From: Methylobacterium isbiliense
GTDB taxonomy: Bacteria > Pseudomonadota > Alphaproteobacteria > Rhizobiales > Beijerinckiaceae
Assembly: GCF_022179325.1 (NCBI RefSeq)
Contig: NZ_BPQQ01000045.1
Location: 1-64,000 of the forward strand
Direction: 5' to 3'
DNA length: 64,000 bases
Shown: piece by piece, positions 1 to 10,500 of the stretch
How the letters are laid out: each line of letters opens with the position of its first letter
Numbering within the stretch: position 1 is the stretch's first letter
Program-made: the position numbers and the translations under genes
The notes under the pieces: generated by a model
The model's database searches: none
The model's input: the letters and a program-made list of their open reading frames with translations, nothing else
Told to the model about the DNA's origin: nothing

Positions 1-1500
1 CAGGTAGTCGTCGCCGCCGCCACCCCGGAGGGTGTCGTTGCCTTCGCGGCCCCAGATCAGGTCGGCGATCAGGCTGCCGGTGAGGCTGTCGGCGCCGGCC
101 GTCCCCTCGATGGTGCGGTCGATCGTCATCAGGTTGAGCTGCCCGCCCTCGACGATCTCGGTCTCGCCGAAGGGGTAGTGCGCCTGCACGTCGAGCAGGA
201 AGGCCTGCCGGCCCGGACCGCCGAACAGGGTGCTGACATCGAGGATGCCGGAGGATTCCTCATCCTGGGTGAAGGGCGCCGTCAGGCCCGAGAAGCGCGC
301 CGGGTCGTGCTCGGCCAGCTGGGTCAGGCTGCGGCTCGCCGGGTCGTACTGCCACACCTTGGCCAGGCGCGCGTTGTTGCCGGGATCCTCCTGGATGTAG
401 ACCTTGCCGTCCGCATCGACGGTCATGTTGTCGAACATCACCTGGCCTTCGAGGCCGGTAAGCACCTGCTTGACCACGCCGCCGAGTTCCGGGCGCCGCG
501 CGTCGGTGAATTCGAGCGCCCACAGACGCGACGGGCTCGTGATGCCGTTCGTCGTCACGAAGTAGAAGCGGTTCGGGTTGGTGGGATCCCAGGCGCCGTC
601 CTCGGGACGCAGGAACTCGGTCACCCCCTCGGCGGTGCTCTCGGCCTGCAGCTGGGCGCCGGTCAGCCGCGAGACATCGCCGTTCGGCCCCATCTCCTGC
701 AGCGCGAAGGGGGTGCCGGCGGCCGCGACCGTGGTCGCGTTCGTCTCCAGGGCGAAGGCCGGAACCCGGATGCCGTAGAGCTTGCCGTTCGTCAGGCCCG
801 CCTTCTCGATCTCGTTGCCGGTCGCCTGCTTGTCGCCGACGTAGAGGTAGAGCTGGCCCGGCGTGGCGTCGTCGGTGCCGATCGTCACCGTCTTGGTGCC
901 GGTGAACGGGTTGGCGACGGAGTTCTCCCAGGAGAACTTGCCGAGCTTCGGCAGCTCGTAGACGCGCCCGGCCTCGGGGCCGTTGACGATCCACGCGAAG
1001 GCGCGGCCCTCGGCGCCGGTCTCCTCGCCGTTCATGAAGATGCGGGTCTGCGTGCCGAGCCCGCTCGCGGCGTCGTAGAACGCCGAGACGTCCGGCAGGT
1101 CGGCCGAGCACAGCCGCGCGAAGGCGGTCGTGCCCTGCACGTAGGCGCCGGTTGCGGCATTGTAGGTGAAGACCGTCTGGCCGAGGTCGCTGGCCGAGAT
1201 CACACGCTGGGTCGCCTTGTCGACGACGAGGCGGGAGACGAACGCGCCGGCCGATCCGTGCGCCCGGACGACGCCGGCGGTCGGGGCGATCTCGTGGTTC
1301 ATCAGCACCGTGACGGTGCCGTTGCCGTTGTCGAACGCGCCCAGGCCGTCGGGCACGCCGACCATCCGGTAGGGCGCACCTCCCGTGCGGGTGGAGCCGG
1401 CAACCGCGTCACCCGCGCTCAGGATCGAGGTGAAGCTGACGTCGCTGTTGGTGGGAACGAGATAGGGCGACTGCGTCGTCGATGGCCCGGTGGCGTTCAT
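1..1500 (-). CDS. PhoX-like (DUF839) protein with C-terminal RTX calcium-binding repeats, partial
   Basis: The reading frame is open from an ATG at 1500 to the window edge, giving 500 residues without a stop. The body resembles the PhoX/DUF839 family of calcium-dependent alkaline phosphatases (beta-propeller): segments such as VLMNHEIAP, MNGEETG and FDNMTVDADGKVYIQEDPG are typical. The last visible residues (IEGTAGADSLTG, then GREGNDTLRGGGGDDYL) are RTX nonapeptide repeats that bind calcium. No N-terminal signal peptide is visible, which fits type I secretion guided by the C-terminus. The true C-terminus lies to the left of the window. Phosphatase activity is inferred from the family only. 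Confidence 0.8.
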   Translation of the reverse strand, partial: MNATGPSTTQSPYLVPTNSDVSFTSILSAGDAVAGSTRTGGAPYRMVGVPDGLGAFDNGNGTVTVLMNHEIAPTAGVVRAHGSAGAFVSRLVVDKATQRVISASDLGQTVFTYNAATGAYVQGTTAFARLCSADLPDVSAFYDAASGLGTQTRIFMNGEETGAEGRAFAWIVNGPEAGRVYELPKLGKFSWENSVANPFTGTKTVTIGTDDATPGQLYLYVGDKQATGNEIEKAGLTNGKLYGIRVPAFALETNATTVAAAGTPFALQEMGPNGDVSRLTGAQLQAESTAEGVTEFLRPEDGAWDPTNPNRFYFVTTNGITSPSRLWALEFTDARRPELGGVVKQVLTGLEGQVMFDNMTVDADGKVYIQEDPGNNARLAKVWQYDPASRSLTQLAEHDPARFSGLTAPFTQDEESSGILDVSTLFGGPGRQAFLLDVQAHYPFGETEIVEGGQLNLMTIDRTIEGTAGADSLTGSLIADLIWGREGNDTLRGGGGDDYL

Positions 1501-1650
1501 GACAGGGATCTCGGGTCACCACCCCCTCGGTGGCGCAGAGTCAGTGCCCGATGGGGCGTGACAGTTTGATGATAGTAATTCCAAAGTGGAGGCCGGCCGC
1601 CGACGGAGAGCGGACGCGGTGGCGCGACGGACACATGACGTTCGGGCAGA

Positions 1651-2355
1651 TCAGCCGCCGAAGCGTTCGGTGCGGATGCGGCCGGCGGGCACCCCGGCAT
1701 CGATCAGGAGGTCGGTCGCGGCGCTCACGAATCGGTTGCTGCCGCAGACGAAGCAATGGGCCGGAGCGCCGAGCCGGCCCAGGGCCTCGCTCATCCGCGC
1801 CGCATCGAGCCGCCGGCCGCCCGGCACGCGGGTGAGGTTCAGCATCAGCCCGAAATGCGGCTCCTCGGCGTCGCGCCGCAGCAACTCCGCCCGGGCGATG
1901 ACCTCCTCCGGCACCCGCGCGGAGTAGACGAGGAGCGCCGGCACCTCCGGGGCGGCATGGGCGCGATGGCGCAGCATCGCGAGGAGCGGGACGACGCCCG
2001 AGCCGCCGCCCACGAGGAGGAGCGGTCCCCCCTGCCCCGTCTCCCAGGTGAAGGCGCCGATGGGGCCGCGCAGCTCGATCGTGTCCCCGACCGCCGCCAC
2101 CTCGGCGAAGAAGCCCGAGACCTCCCCGTCCTCCAGGTGCTCGATCAGCAGATCGAAGCGGCCGCTCTCGTCCGGTCGCGATCCGATCGAGTAGCTGCGC
2201 TGGGCCTGGTAGCCGTCGGGCGCGGTGAGGCGCACGTCCACGTGCTGGCCGGCGCGAAACACGAAGGGGTGGCGGGGCGCGAGCGTGAAGCGGCGCACCC
2301 GCGGCGTCTCGGCCGCGATCGCGACGATCGCCGCCTCCTGCCAGGCGACGGCCAT
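1651..2355 (-). CDS. FAD-dependent ferredoxin/flavodoxin-NADP-type reductase
   Basis: A 234-residue oxidoreductase of the ferredoxin-NADP reductase superfamily. It has an FAD-binding beta-barrel with the motif QRSYSIGS near residue 51, and an NAD(P)-binding Rossmann domain with LLVGGGSGVVPLLAM near residue 113. The C-terminal CGSNRFV and RTERFGG are also family marks. No [2Fe-2S] domain is fused. The gene begins one base after the stop of the molybdopterin oxidoreductase gene at 2357-2962, so the two are translationally coupled. The likely role is to pass electrons between NAD(P)H and that enzyme or a shared carrier. The physiological substrate is unknown. Confidence 0.88.
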   Translation of the reverse strand: MAVAWQEAAIVAIAAETPRVRRFTLAPRHPFVFRAGQHVDVRLTAPDGYQAQRSYSIGSRPDESGRFDLLIEHLEDGEVSGFFAEVAAVGDTIELRGPIGAFTWETGQGGPLLLVGGGSGVVPLLAMLRHRAHAAPEVPALLVYSARVPEEVIARAELLRRDAEEPHFGLMLNLTRVPGGRRLDAARMSEALGRLGAPAHCFVCGSNRFVSAATDLLIDAGVPAGRIRTERFGG

Positions 2356-2356
2356 G

Positions 2357-2962
2357 TCAGTCGTCCGTGAACCGCTGCTCGCGCCAGGGATCGCCGTACA
2401 TGTGATAGCCGCGCAGTTCCCAGAACCCGGCCTCGTCCTTCGCGGTGAAGCGCAGACCCTTCACCCACTTGGCACTCTTCCAGAAATAGAGATGCGGCAC
2501 GAGCAGGCGCGCCGGCCCGCCGTGATCGGGCGGGATCGGCGCGCCCGCATAGGCGGTCGCCACCATGCCCCTGCCGCCCACGAGGTCCGCCACGGGTACG
2601 TTGGTGGTGTAGTCGTCGTAGCCCTCCGCCAGCAGGAAGGCCGTGGGCGCCGCGATGCCGGCTGCCGCCAAGAGGTCGTCGATCGACACGCCCTCCCAGG
2701 CGGTGTCGAACTTCGACCACTTCGTGACGCAGTGGATGTCGCCTTGCCAGCGGGTGCGCGGCAGGCCCTCGAACTCGGCCCAGGTCCAGCGCTTGAGGGG
2801 CTTGGCGCCGTGCGAGAGCGTGAAGCTCCAGCGCGCGAGGTCGATCCGCGGCGTCGGCCCGAGCTGCAGGACCGGAAAGTCCTCGGTCAGGTACTGGCCG
2901 GGCGGCAGCCGCTCCTCGACCGGCCGGGGCGGCCGGCGCCCGGTAAATCCTCGCGTGGCCAT
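2357..2962 (-). CDS. sulfite oxidase-like molybdopterin-dependent oxidoreductase
   Basis: A 201-residue protein consisting essentially of the oxidoreductase molybdopterin-binding fold of the sulfite oxidase/YedY superfamily. The segment DIHCVTKWSKFD places the probable molybdenum-ligating cysteine at about residue 78. HGGPARLLVPHLYFWKSAKW is the family's cofactor-binding stretch. There is no Tat signal, so the protein should be cytosolic, unlike YedY/MsrP. The ATG at 2962 is chosen because GAGGAG precedes it at good spacing; a longer upstream extension is low-complexity and unlikely. It is followed one base later by a flavin reductase, a pairing that suggests a two-component redox enzyme. The substrate is not evident. 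Confidence 0.87.
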   Translation of the reverse strand: MATRGFTGRRPPRPVEERLPPGQYLTEDFPVLQLGPTPRIDLARWSFTLSHGAKPLKRWTWAEFEGLPRTRWQGDIHCVTKWSKFDTAWEGVSIDDLLAAAGIAAPTAFLLAEGYDDYTTNVPVADLVGGRGMVATAYAGAPIPPDHGGPARLLVPHLYFWKSAKWVKGLRFTAKDEAGFWELRGYHMYGDPWREQRFTDD

Positions 2963-3032
2963 GCGCGTCTCCTCGCGTGCACCTTCACCATGGGAGATGG
3001 CGGAGAGCGCGCGGCCGTCGAGGGGACGAACC

Positions 3033-3197
3033 TCAGCTCGTGCCCGGATCGACCTCGTCGCCCTGCTTGTCATCCGCATGGGCGCCCGACGCGTTGGCGT
3101 CGCCCGTCCCGTCCTTGGGCACCGCGGCAACGCCCTTGAGGTCGTCGGCCGTGACCGGACGATCGGTGCGGGCCGGCTTCTCCTTGTCCTGGTTCAT
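3033..3197 (-). CDS. small hydrophilic protein of unknown function
   Basis: A 54-residue, highly charged protein starting MNQDKEKPARTDRPVTADD and ending DDKQGDEVDPGTS. It has no hydrophobic segment and no cysteine, and it is rich in D, K, A and G, so it is probably disordered. GGTGAGGAGAGG precedes the ATG, a convincing ribosome binding site. It is last of three consecutive small hydrophilic genes on the same strand (3506-3886, 3208-3501, then this one) spaced 4 to 10 bases apart, so probably one operon. I do not recognise the family. Confidence 0.62.
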   Translation of the reverse strand: MNQDKEKPARTDRPVTADDLKGVAAVPKDGTGDANASGAHADDKQGDEVDPGTS

Positions 3198-3207
3198 CGC
3201 CCTCTCC

Positions 3208-3501
3208 TCACCAATCCACGCGGCCCTTGGTCTTCTCGGTCCGGTATTCGCCGGCAGCGACCGGCTCGCCCTCGCGCGGTCCCTGGGCGGCCTTCTGATC
3301 GGAGTGACCGCCGGAGCTGCCGCCCACGGAGGTCGGCGGGCGGCCCGGCGTGCCGGCCTTCGACCACTCGCCCGCGCGGCTCGCCTCGTCGCGGCCTTCG
3401 CCCTCCTGGCCGGTGATCGCGGCCTGCTGCGGGGTCTGGTGACCGTCGCCGGCCGCGGGACCACCAGGCCGGCCGACCACGTCGTCGGGTTTGCGCGTCA
3501 T
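3208..3501 (-). CDS. small Gly/Gln-rich hydrophilic protein of unknown function
   Basis: A 97-residue protein starting MTRKPDDVVGRPGG, rich in G, E, Q and P, without hydrophobic segments. Its start lies 4 bases after the stop of the gene at 3506-3886 and its end is 10 bases before the next small gene, which supports co-transcription. The composition (for example GSSGGHSDQKAAQGPREGEP) recalls hydrophilin or stress-type disordered proteins, but this is composition only. No family was recognised. Confidence 0.62.
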   Translation of the reverse strand: MTRKPDDVVGRPGGPAAGDGHQTPQQAAITGQEGEGRDEASRAGEWSKAGTPGRPPTSVGGSSGGHSDQKAAQGPREGEPVAAGEYRTEKTKGRVDW

Positions 3502-3505
3502 GACC

Positions 3506-3886
3506 TCACTCGTCCGGCTGGCCGACCACGGCCGTGGCGCGATCGATCGCCACCGCGGCGGCCTTGTCCGCGGCGGCGGGTTTGGAGGATGGGTCGCTGA
3601 TCCGCCGCAGGTTCTCCGGCGGCGTCTCGGCCTCGGTCGCCTCGACCGCATCGGTGGCGCCGATCGCGTCGAGCCGGTTGAAGTCCGACGCCGTGCGGGC
3701 GATCCGGGCCTCGTCCGTCGGATCGCTCTTCAGGTCGTGCTGCGTCCGCTGGGCCACGCCGACGTCCAGGGGACTGTCCTGGCCCAGGTCCTGCCCGTTG
3801 CGGTCCGTGTACGGGTCGAAATCGTGCAGCGAGGGCCGCGCCTCATCCGTCTTGGGCCGGTCCCCGGGCCGATCTGCCTTGGCCAT
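3506..3886 (-). CDS. hydrophilic Ala/Asp-rich protein of unknown function
   Basis: A 126-residue soluble protein beginning MAKADRPGDRPKTDE. The first half carries DFDPYTDRNGQDLGQD; the second half is alanine-rich and may be partly helical (PAAADKAAAVAIDRATAVV). GAGGAG is placed well before the ATG at 3886. It is first of three small hydrophilic genes transcribed leftward. No signal peptide, membrane segment or cysteine is present. No known domain was recognised. Confidence 0.65.
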   Translation of the reverse strand: MAKADRPGDRPKTDEARPSLHDFDPYTDRNGQDLGQDSPLDVGVAQRTQHDLKSDPTDEARIARTASDFNRLDAIGATDAVEATEAETPPENLRRISDPSSKPAAADKAAAVAIDRATAVVGQPDE

Positions 3887-4191
3887 CCGCGACTCCTCAT
3901 CCGTGGACCCACTGTCCGGACCGGGACAACTCGGGGCCGGAGCCGAAGTTGCGGCGGGTTCCGCGAGTCGCGGGCCGAACACGTCCGGCAGCAGGGGCGG
4001 CGATCCGGATCGTCCGGGCATCGCGGGAACCCGGAAGCTTCGCGGTTCCTGCGCCCCTGTCGGGCGCGCACCGCATGGCAATCGCGGCGAAAATCGGGCG
4101 GCGCCCTCTTTCATCCCGGCGCCGCCTGGCGCAGTCTTGCGGCATGACGCCGCCGGGAAAGAGCGGCCTTGCGCCCCATGGAGGTACGCCG
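3887..4191. other. intergenic region between divergent small genes
   Basis: About 305 bases without a convincing gene. It should contain the promoters of the leftward small-protein operon and of the rightward gene at 4192. A perfect 9-bp inverted repeat (GGCGGCGCC at 4097-4105 and GGCGCCGCC at 4118-4126, loop 12) lies 65 bases upstream of the rightward ATG and could form in its leader. No recognisable -35/-10 pair stands out. Confidence 0.4.
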
Positions 4192-4482
4192 ATGGTGATG
4201 CCGAACCGTCTCGTGAAATCCGCCTGGATCGCCGCCGAGGTGACACGGGACTCGGCCGAGAAGGTGCTGGTGGTGGAAGCCTACATCGCCGTGAGCCCGC
4301 TGGAGAGCGGCTACGACCCGGTGCGCTACGGGCACCTCGTGGAGGATGTCCGCCGCATCCTGGCCGAGAACCCGGACATCGACCGGGCCTCGATCCTGAG
4401 CGTGCATCGGGAATCGCGCTGCGCCGCCCTGTTCCGCCGTGCCGTGCCGGACTGCGAGGGCAAACCCGAGCTGGTGGCCTGA
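4192..4482 (+). CDS. conserved-looking small protein of unknown function
   Basis: A 96-residue protein starting MVMPNRLVKSAWIAAE. It has mixed alpha/beta-like composition with a regular hydrophobic pattern (VLVVEAYIAVSPLESGYDP, LVEDVRRILAENPDID), so it is probably folded and cytosolic. GGAGGT at 4180-4185 sits 6 bases before the ATG at 4192 and decides the start. It converges with cysK, with a hairpin between them. No family was recognised. Confidence 0.65.
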   Translation: MVMPNRLVKSAWIAAEVTRDSAEKVLVVEAYIAVSPLESGYDPVRYGHLVEDVRRILAENPDIDRASILSVHRESRCAALFRRAVPDCEGKPELVA

Positions 4483-4491
4483 CGACGAGCC

Positions 4492-4513
4492 CCGGCCTTC
4501 GCCTGAAGGCCGG
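4492..4513. terminator. hairpin between convergent genes
   Basis: A perfect 9-bp stem (CCGGCCTTC / GAAGGCCGG) with a GCCT loop lies just after the stop at 4482 and before the cysK stop at 4543. There is no T run, so it may act as a bidirectional or Rho-assisted terminator. Confidence 0.5.
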
Positions 4514-4540
4514 AGCCCCGCCGCGGGAGCCCCGCCGCGG
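4513..4540. repeat. tandem 14-bp duplication
   Basis: The unit GAGCCCCGCCGCGG occurs twice in direct succession (4513-4526 and 4527-4540), ending 2 bases before the cysK stop codon. It looks like a recent slippage duplication. Confidence 0.8.
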
Positions 4541-4542
4541 GA

Positions 4543-5526
<984 letters not shown>

Positions 5527-5789
5527 GAACATTCTCCTGAGGGCAGTCACGCTGGGGCACGGGCGCCCCGATCACCGCGCACGCCTAGCCCAAATCGGCC
5601 AAGGCGTCGAGGCATCCCGGGCGGCACGGCAGCGTCTTGTGGAAGAATCCTCTTCCACTGCGGGCAGCGCTCAACGGCACTCTACTTGGCGTTCGGATAC
5701 TTCTTCTCCACCGTGCTCCAGCCGGAGAGGAAACATCTCCGCCGCGCCGTGAGGCAGGAAACAGAACCGCTGCCGTCCGTCTCACGCGG

Positions 5790-7547
5790 TCAGGCGGGCT
5801 CCATCCGCCCGAGCTGCGGCAGCACCGCCTCGGGCGGGCCGGAGGCGACGAGGCGCCCGCCCTCCAGCACGTGCACCACGTCGGCGCGCGCGAGGCTGGT
5901 GAGCCGGTGGGCGATCATCACCAGCGTGCGGCTGCCCGACAGGGCGGCGAGGGCCGCCATCACGGCCGCCTCGGTCTCCGCGTCGAGGGCGGAGGTCGCC
6001 TCGTCGAACACCAGGACGTCGGGATCGTGATAGAGCGCCCGGGCGATGCCGATGCGCTGGCGCTGTCCCCCCGACAGGCGCGCCCCCCGTTCGCCGACCC
6101 GCGTCGCGTAGCCCTGCGGCAGCGCCGCGATCACCTCGTGGATGCCCGCGAGGCGGGCCGCCCGCTCCACGGCATCCGGGTCCGGATCCTCAATCCCGAG
6201 CGCGATGTTCTCGCTCACCGTGGCGTCGATGAGAAAGACCTCCTGCGGCACGTAGCCGATCCGGTTCTGCCACGCGGGCAGCGTGCGCGCATCGAGCGGA
6301 ACGCCGTCGACCCGGATGCTGCCCTGCGCCGGCGTGAGCAGGCCGAGCAGGAGCCCGATCAGCGTGGACTTGCCCGACCCCGTGCGGCCGACGATGCCGA
6401 CCGTGCTGTGCGCACCGATGGTGAGGTCGAGGTCGCGCAGCGTCGGCCGGCCGGGCTCGTACGCGAAGGAGACGCCTTCGAAGCGGACCGCCTCCCGGAA
6501 GGGCAGCCGCCCCGGCTCGCGCGGAGGCGTCTCGCGCTCCGCCGCCAGCTCGCGCACCACCAGCGACACGGTCGGCAGGTGGAAGCGCAGCAGCGAGAGG
6601 GAGTTGAAGATGTTCTGGAAGGCCGGGAGCATGCGGTAGCCCGCAAAGGCGAACAGCCCGAGCAGCGGCAGCAGCGCGGCGGTATCGAGACCGCGCGCGA
6701 GCGCGAACAGCACCACCACGATCACGCCGCCGAAGGCCAGGGCCTCGATGACGAAGCGGGGCATCTGCCCGGTGAGGTGGCTTGCCGCGGTGGCGCGCGC
6801 GAAGGCGCGGGCGGGCGCGTCGAAGCGCCCGGCGAAGGTCCGCGCCCGGCCGTAGAGCGTCAGTTCCGTCAGCGCGCCGAAGGTCTCCTGCACCACCCGG
6901 AAGCGCCGCTCGTTGTCGGCGGTCGCCCGGGCGCCGAGGCGCGCGAGCCGCGCGCGGATCACGAGGTAGAGCGCGCAGTAGAGCCCGCCGAAGCCGAGGC
7001 CGAGCACCAGCGCGAGGCCGGGCGCGTACAGAACGAGGAACAGCGCGATCGCCGAGGCCGACACCACCCGCGAGGCGACGACGAGGCTCGGCGTCAGCAC
7101 GCCCGCGACCAGCCGGTCGGTCTCGGAGAGGACGTTCTTGGCGAGTTCCGCGCTGTTGGTGCGGGCGAAGAACAACCGGTCGCGCGCCACGTAGCGGGCG
7201 AAGAGCCGCCGGGCGAAACCGTAGCCCGCGAGGTGCGCGAACAGCAGCTGCGCGTAGGTCAGGACCGCGTTGACGACGCTCGTCGCCAGGATGGCGAGGA
7301 GCGCGGCGAAGCCCATCGCCATCAGGAAGGCCCGGTCGTCGCCGAGCCCGAGCGCCGCGCGGATCCCCGCGATGTGCGGCACCCGGTCGAGGGCCGCGGG
7401 ATTGCCGACGAGGGTCAGGAACGGGATGACGGAGGCGACCCCCACCATCTCGAACAGGCCGGCGAGCCCCAGACCGGCGGCGATCAGGGCGAGGCGCCGC
7501 CGGTCCTGCGGTCGCATCGCGTGGACGAGGTCGATTAGCGCACGCAT
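5790..7547 (-). CDS. ABC transporter, fused permease/ATPase (exporter type)
   Basis: A 585-residue half-transporter: a six-helix type-1 exporter membrane domain (about residues 15-320) followed by an ATPase domain (about 355-580). Walker A is GRTGSGKST near residue 390, the signature LSGGQRQRIGIARAL near 490, and Walker B VLVFDEATSALD follows. It would act as a homodimer in the inner membrane. The domain order fits lipid, polysaccharide or peptide exporters of the MsbA/PglK type, but the substrate cannot be read from the sequence. It lies 45 bases downstream of a histidine kinase gene on the same strand. Confidence 0.9.
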   Translation of the reverse strand: MRALIDLVHAMRPQDRRRLALIAAGLGLAGLFEMVGVASVIPFLTLVGNPAALDRVPHIAGIRAALGLGDDRAFLMAMGFAALLAILATSVVNAVLTYAQLLFAHLAGYGFARRLFARYVARDRLFFARTNSAELAKNVLSETDRLVAGVLTPSLVVASRVVSASAIALFLVLYAPGLALVLGLGFGGLYCALYLVIRARLARLGARATADNERRFRVVQETFGALTELTLYGRARTFAGRFDAPARAFARATAASHLTGQMPRFVIEALAFGGVIVVVLFALARGLDTAALLPLLGLFAFAGYRMLPAFQNIFNSLSLLRFHLPTVSLVVRELAAERETPPREPGRLPFREAVRFEGVSFAYEPGRPTLRDLDLTIGAHSTVGIVGRTGSGKSTLIGLLLGLLTPAQGSIRVDGVPLDARTLPAWQNRIGYVPQEVFLIDATVSENIALGIEDPDPDAVERAARLAGIHEVIAALPQGYATRVGERGARLSGGQRQRIGIARALYHDPDVLVFDEATSALDAETEAAVMAALAALSGSRTLVMIAHRLTSLARADVVHVLEGGRLVASGPPEAVLPQLGRMEPA

Positions 7548-7592
7548 GCGGGGGCGGTACGCGGACGCGGCCGGGGAGGCAAGGCGGCGCGT

Positions 7593-10500
7593 TCAGCCGG
7601 CGAGCACCCGGCCCGGTGGAAACAGCACCTCCACCAGGGTGCCCTCGTTCTTGCGGCTCGTGACGGTGAACGTGCCGCGGTTGGCCTCCACCAGCGCCTT
7701 GGTCAGCGGCAGCGCGAGCCCGCCGCCGAGGCCGCGCCGCTCGGGCGTCGTCACCACCTGCCGGAAGGGCTGGAGCGCGGTCTCGATCTCGTCCTGGGTC
7801 AGCCCGGCGCCGGTGTCGCGCACCCGCAGCGCCACGCCGCCGCGGTCGGTCATGGCGGTCGAGACGATCACCTGCCCGCCCGCCTCCGTGTAGCGGATCG
7901 CGTTGCCGATCAGGTGAAGGGAGGCCTGCCGCAGCGAGGTGAGGTCGGCCAGAACCGGCCGCAGGCCGGCCGCGAAGCTCGTGCGCACCACCACGCGCTG
8001 GCGCGCGGCCTGGGCCTGCAACTGCGAGACGCTGCCGCCCACGAGGTCGTTGAGGGCGACGCCCGCGAAGGTCAGGTCGAGCCGGCCGGCCTCGATCCGT
8101 GCGAGGTCGAACAGGTCGGTGACGAGGCCGAGCACGTGCTCGCCCGAGGTGCGGATGTCGCGCAGGTAATCGCGGTAGCGGTCGGCGCCGATGGGACCGA
8201 ACGGCTCGTCCAGCATCACCTCGGTGAAGCCCAGGACGGCGTTCAGCGGCGTGCGGATCTCGTGATTGAGGGCGGCCAGGAAGTCGGCCCGCCGGCCGCC
8301 GGCGGCCTCGGCCTCGCGGCGGGTCTTCTGCAGCTCGGCCTCGGTGCGCCGCAGGGGCGTGACGTCCCGCAGCAGCACCGCGTAGCGGCGCTCGCCCTCG
8401 GTCGACAGGGCGAGGGCCGTGAGGGCGAGAGCCTCCGCCCTTCCCTGCGCCGCCACCTCCGCGCTGCCGGTCTCGCCCAGGCGGGCGCGGTGCAGGGCCG
8501 CGCGGGCCTCCGGGCGGGATTCGGGCGGCAGGAGGGTCGCGAAATCCTCGCCCGCGACCTCGCGCAGGTCATGGCCGAACAGCGCCCGGGCGGCGCGGTT
8601 GAGGCGCAGCACCCTCCCCTGCTCGTCGAGGGTGAGGATGGCTTCCGTGGTCGCGTCGAGCAGGGCCTGCGCCTCGCCCAGATTGGCCTCGCGCAGGGCC
8701 AGCTTGATCTCGGCGGCCGCGAGGCCCTGGACCGGATCGGCATCGGGCAGGCGGCGGATGAGGAGCAGGCTCGCCGGCGCTCCCTCCCATTCCACCGTCG
8801 TGAGGGCGACGGCGACCGCGACGGTGCCGCCGCTGCGGGTGGCGAGCCCGATCGGATGCCCGGCCTCGGCCACCGGGAGGCTGGCGGGATCGCGGCCGCG
8901 GAACAACAGGCCGGGGCCTCCCGCGGCCGCGAGGTCTGGCCCCGATTCGTAGCCCGCCAGAGCGAGGAGATGCCGGTTGGCGAAGAGCACATCCTCGCCC
9001 CGGTGGATCAGCACGCCGGCCGGCAGGCGTTCGAGCAACCGGACGACCGGCGTCGCCGAGGCGGTCCGGTCGGTCCGCGCGGCGGCCGGCATCAGCCGGA
9101 ACGGCGTGACCTCGCCGCGCCCGCGGGCCTCCCCGTCTGGCGGGACCGGGGCCGCATCCTCCTCGGTGGCATCGCCCGCGAAGCGCGCGCCCAGGGCCCG
9201 CGCGATCTCGCGGAAGGCCGCGTGCTCAGTCAGGGAGAGCTGGCTCGCGACCAGCGCCGGTCCGACGGCCTCCGCGGTCTCCGTCGCGACGGGGTCGGCG
9301 CCGGCCGCCTCGGCGGATCCGGCGGCGTCGACGGCCGGAATCGTATCCGGCCGCTCCGCAGCTTCGGGGGGCTCCGCATCGGCCGCGAGGGTCGGCTCCG
9401 GCAAGGCCGGCGCCGGTTCGGCCAGCGCCGGCTCAGCCGGCCGCTGGGGCTCCGGCTCGGCGGATGGCGCCTCGGCGCCCGGCGATCCGGCCGACGTCGC
9501 TGCGGGCGAGGACGGCGTTGCCGGGGCGGGATCGGGTGGAGGCCCGTCCGGCTGCTTCGTCCGGTTCGGCGTGCGGCGACGGTGGCCGTCGTCGGGGACG
9601 AAAGGCCAGCCGAGGCCGATGGTCGCGAAGGGCGCCGACATCATGCCGGCAAAGCCCGCGAAGGTCGCGCCCGCCAGCGTCGCGAAGGCCGGCAGATCGG
9701 CGACCGGGGCCGGCGCGGCGCCGGACGGCGCGGTCTCCACGACCGGCGAACCGGCGCGGCCGATGGCCACCACTTCGGCGGCGCGCTCGCGCAGGCTTTG
9801 CCGGACCGGGCCGGCCGGCGGCGCGGCCGGCAGGGGCGGCGCGGGCTCGATGCGATCGAGATGGATCACGCCGAAGCCGCTGAACCCCGCGAAGGCGCGC
9901 CCTTCGCCCAGGCGCGGCGCGCCCGACAGGGCGATCACCACCGCCCGCTCCTCCCCGGCGATCCGCCAGCGCACCGGCAGCATCCGGAAGGTCCGGCGCT
10001 GCTCCAGCGCCTCGCGCAGCAGGCCGGCCTCGTCCGGGACGATCGCCACCGCGAGCAGTCTGTCCCAGGCGCAGCCGACCGGCGATGTGCCGACCACCGC
10101 GGCGAGGGGCGCGGTCGACTCGGTCCAGAGCCCCGTCTCGTCGCTGCGCCACAGGAAGCGCATCGTGCCGCGCGGGGCCTCGTGCTGCGCGGCCGACGCG
10201 GTGGGCCGCTCCTCCGCGACCGGGCCTTGCGCCGCCTGAACGGGCGGACGGGACGGGCGCCGCGCGCGCAGGACCGGCAGGGGATCCACCGGGATGACGG
10301 CCAGAACCGGGGCGCCGTCCGGTCCCGGCACGGACAGGCCGGCACAGACGACCGGCGGCGAGAGGCGGCCCGCCTCGAAGCGCAGCCGCACGAGATGGGG
10401 CTTCGGCGTGCTGCCGGAGGCCTTCAGGGCGCGCAGCGCCCGCCCGAGATCGAGGGCCGGATCGAGGCGCCCCTGCGAATCCGCGATGGCGGCGGCGAGC

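Noticed and set aside
178-1569. A 463-codon plus-strand frame opposite the PhoX-like gene
   Set aside because: The minus-strand product shows family motifs and RTX repeats. The plus-strand translation has no domain.
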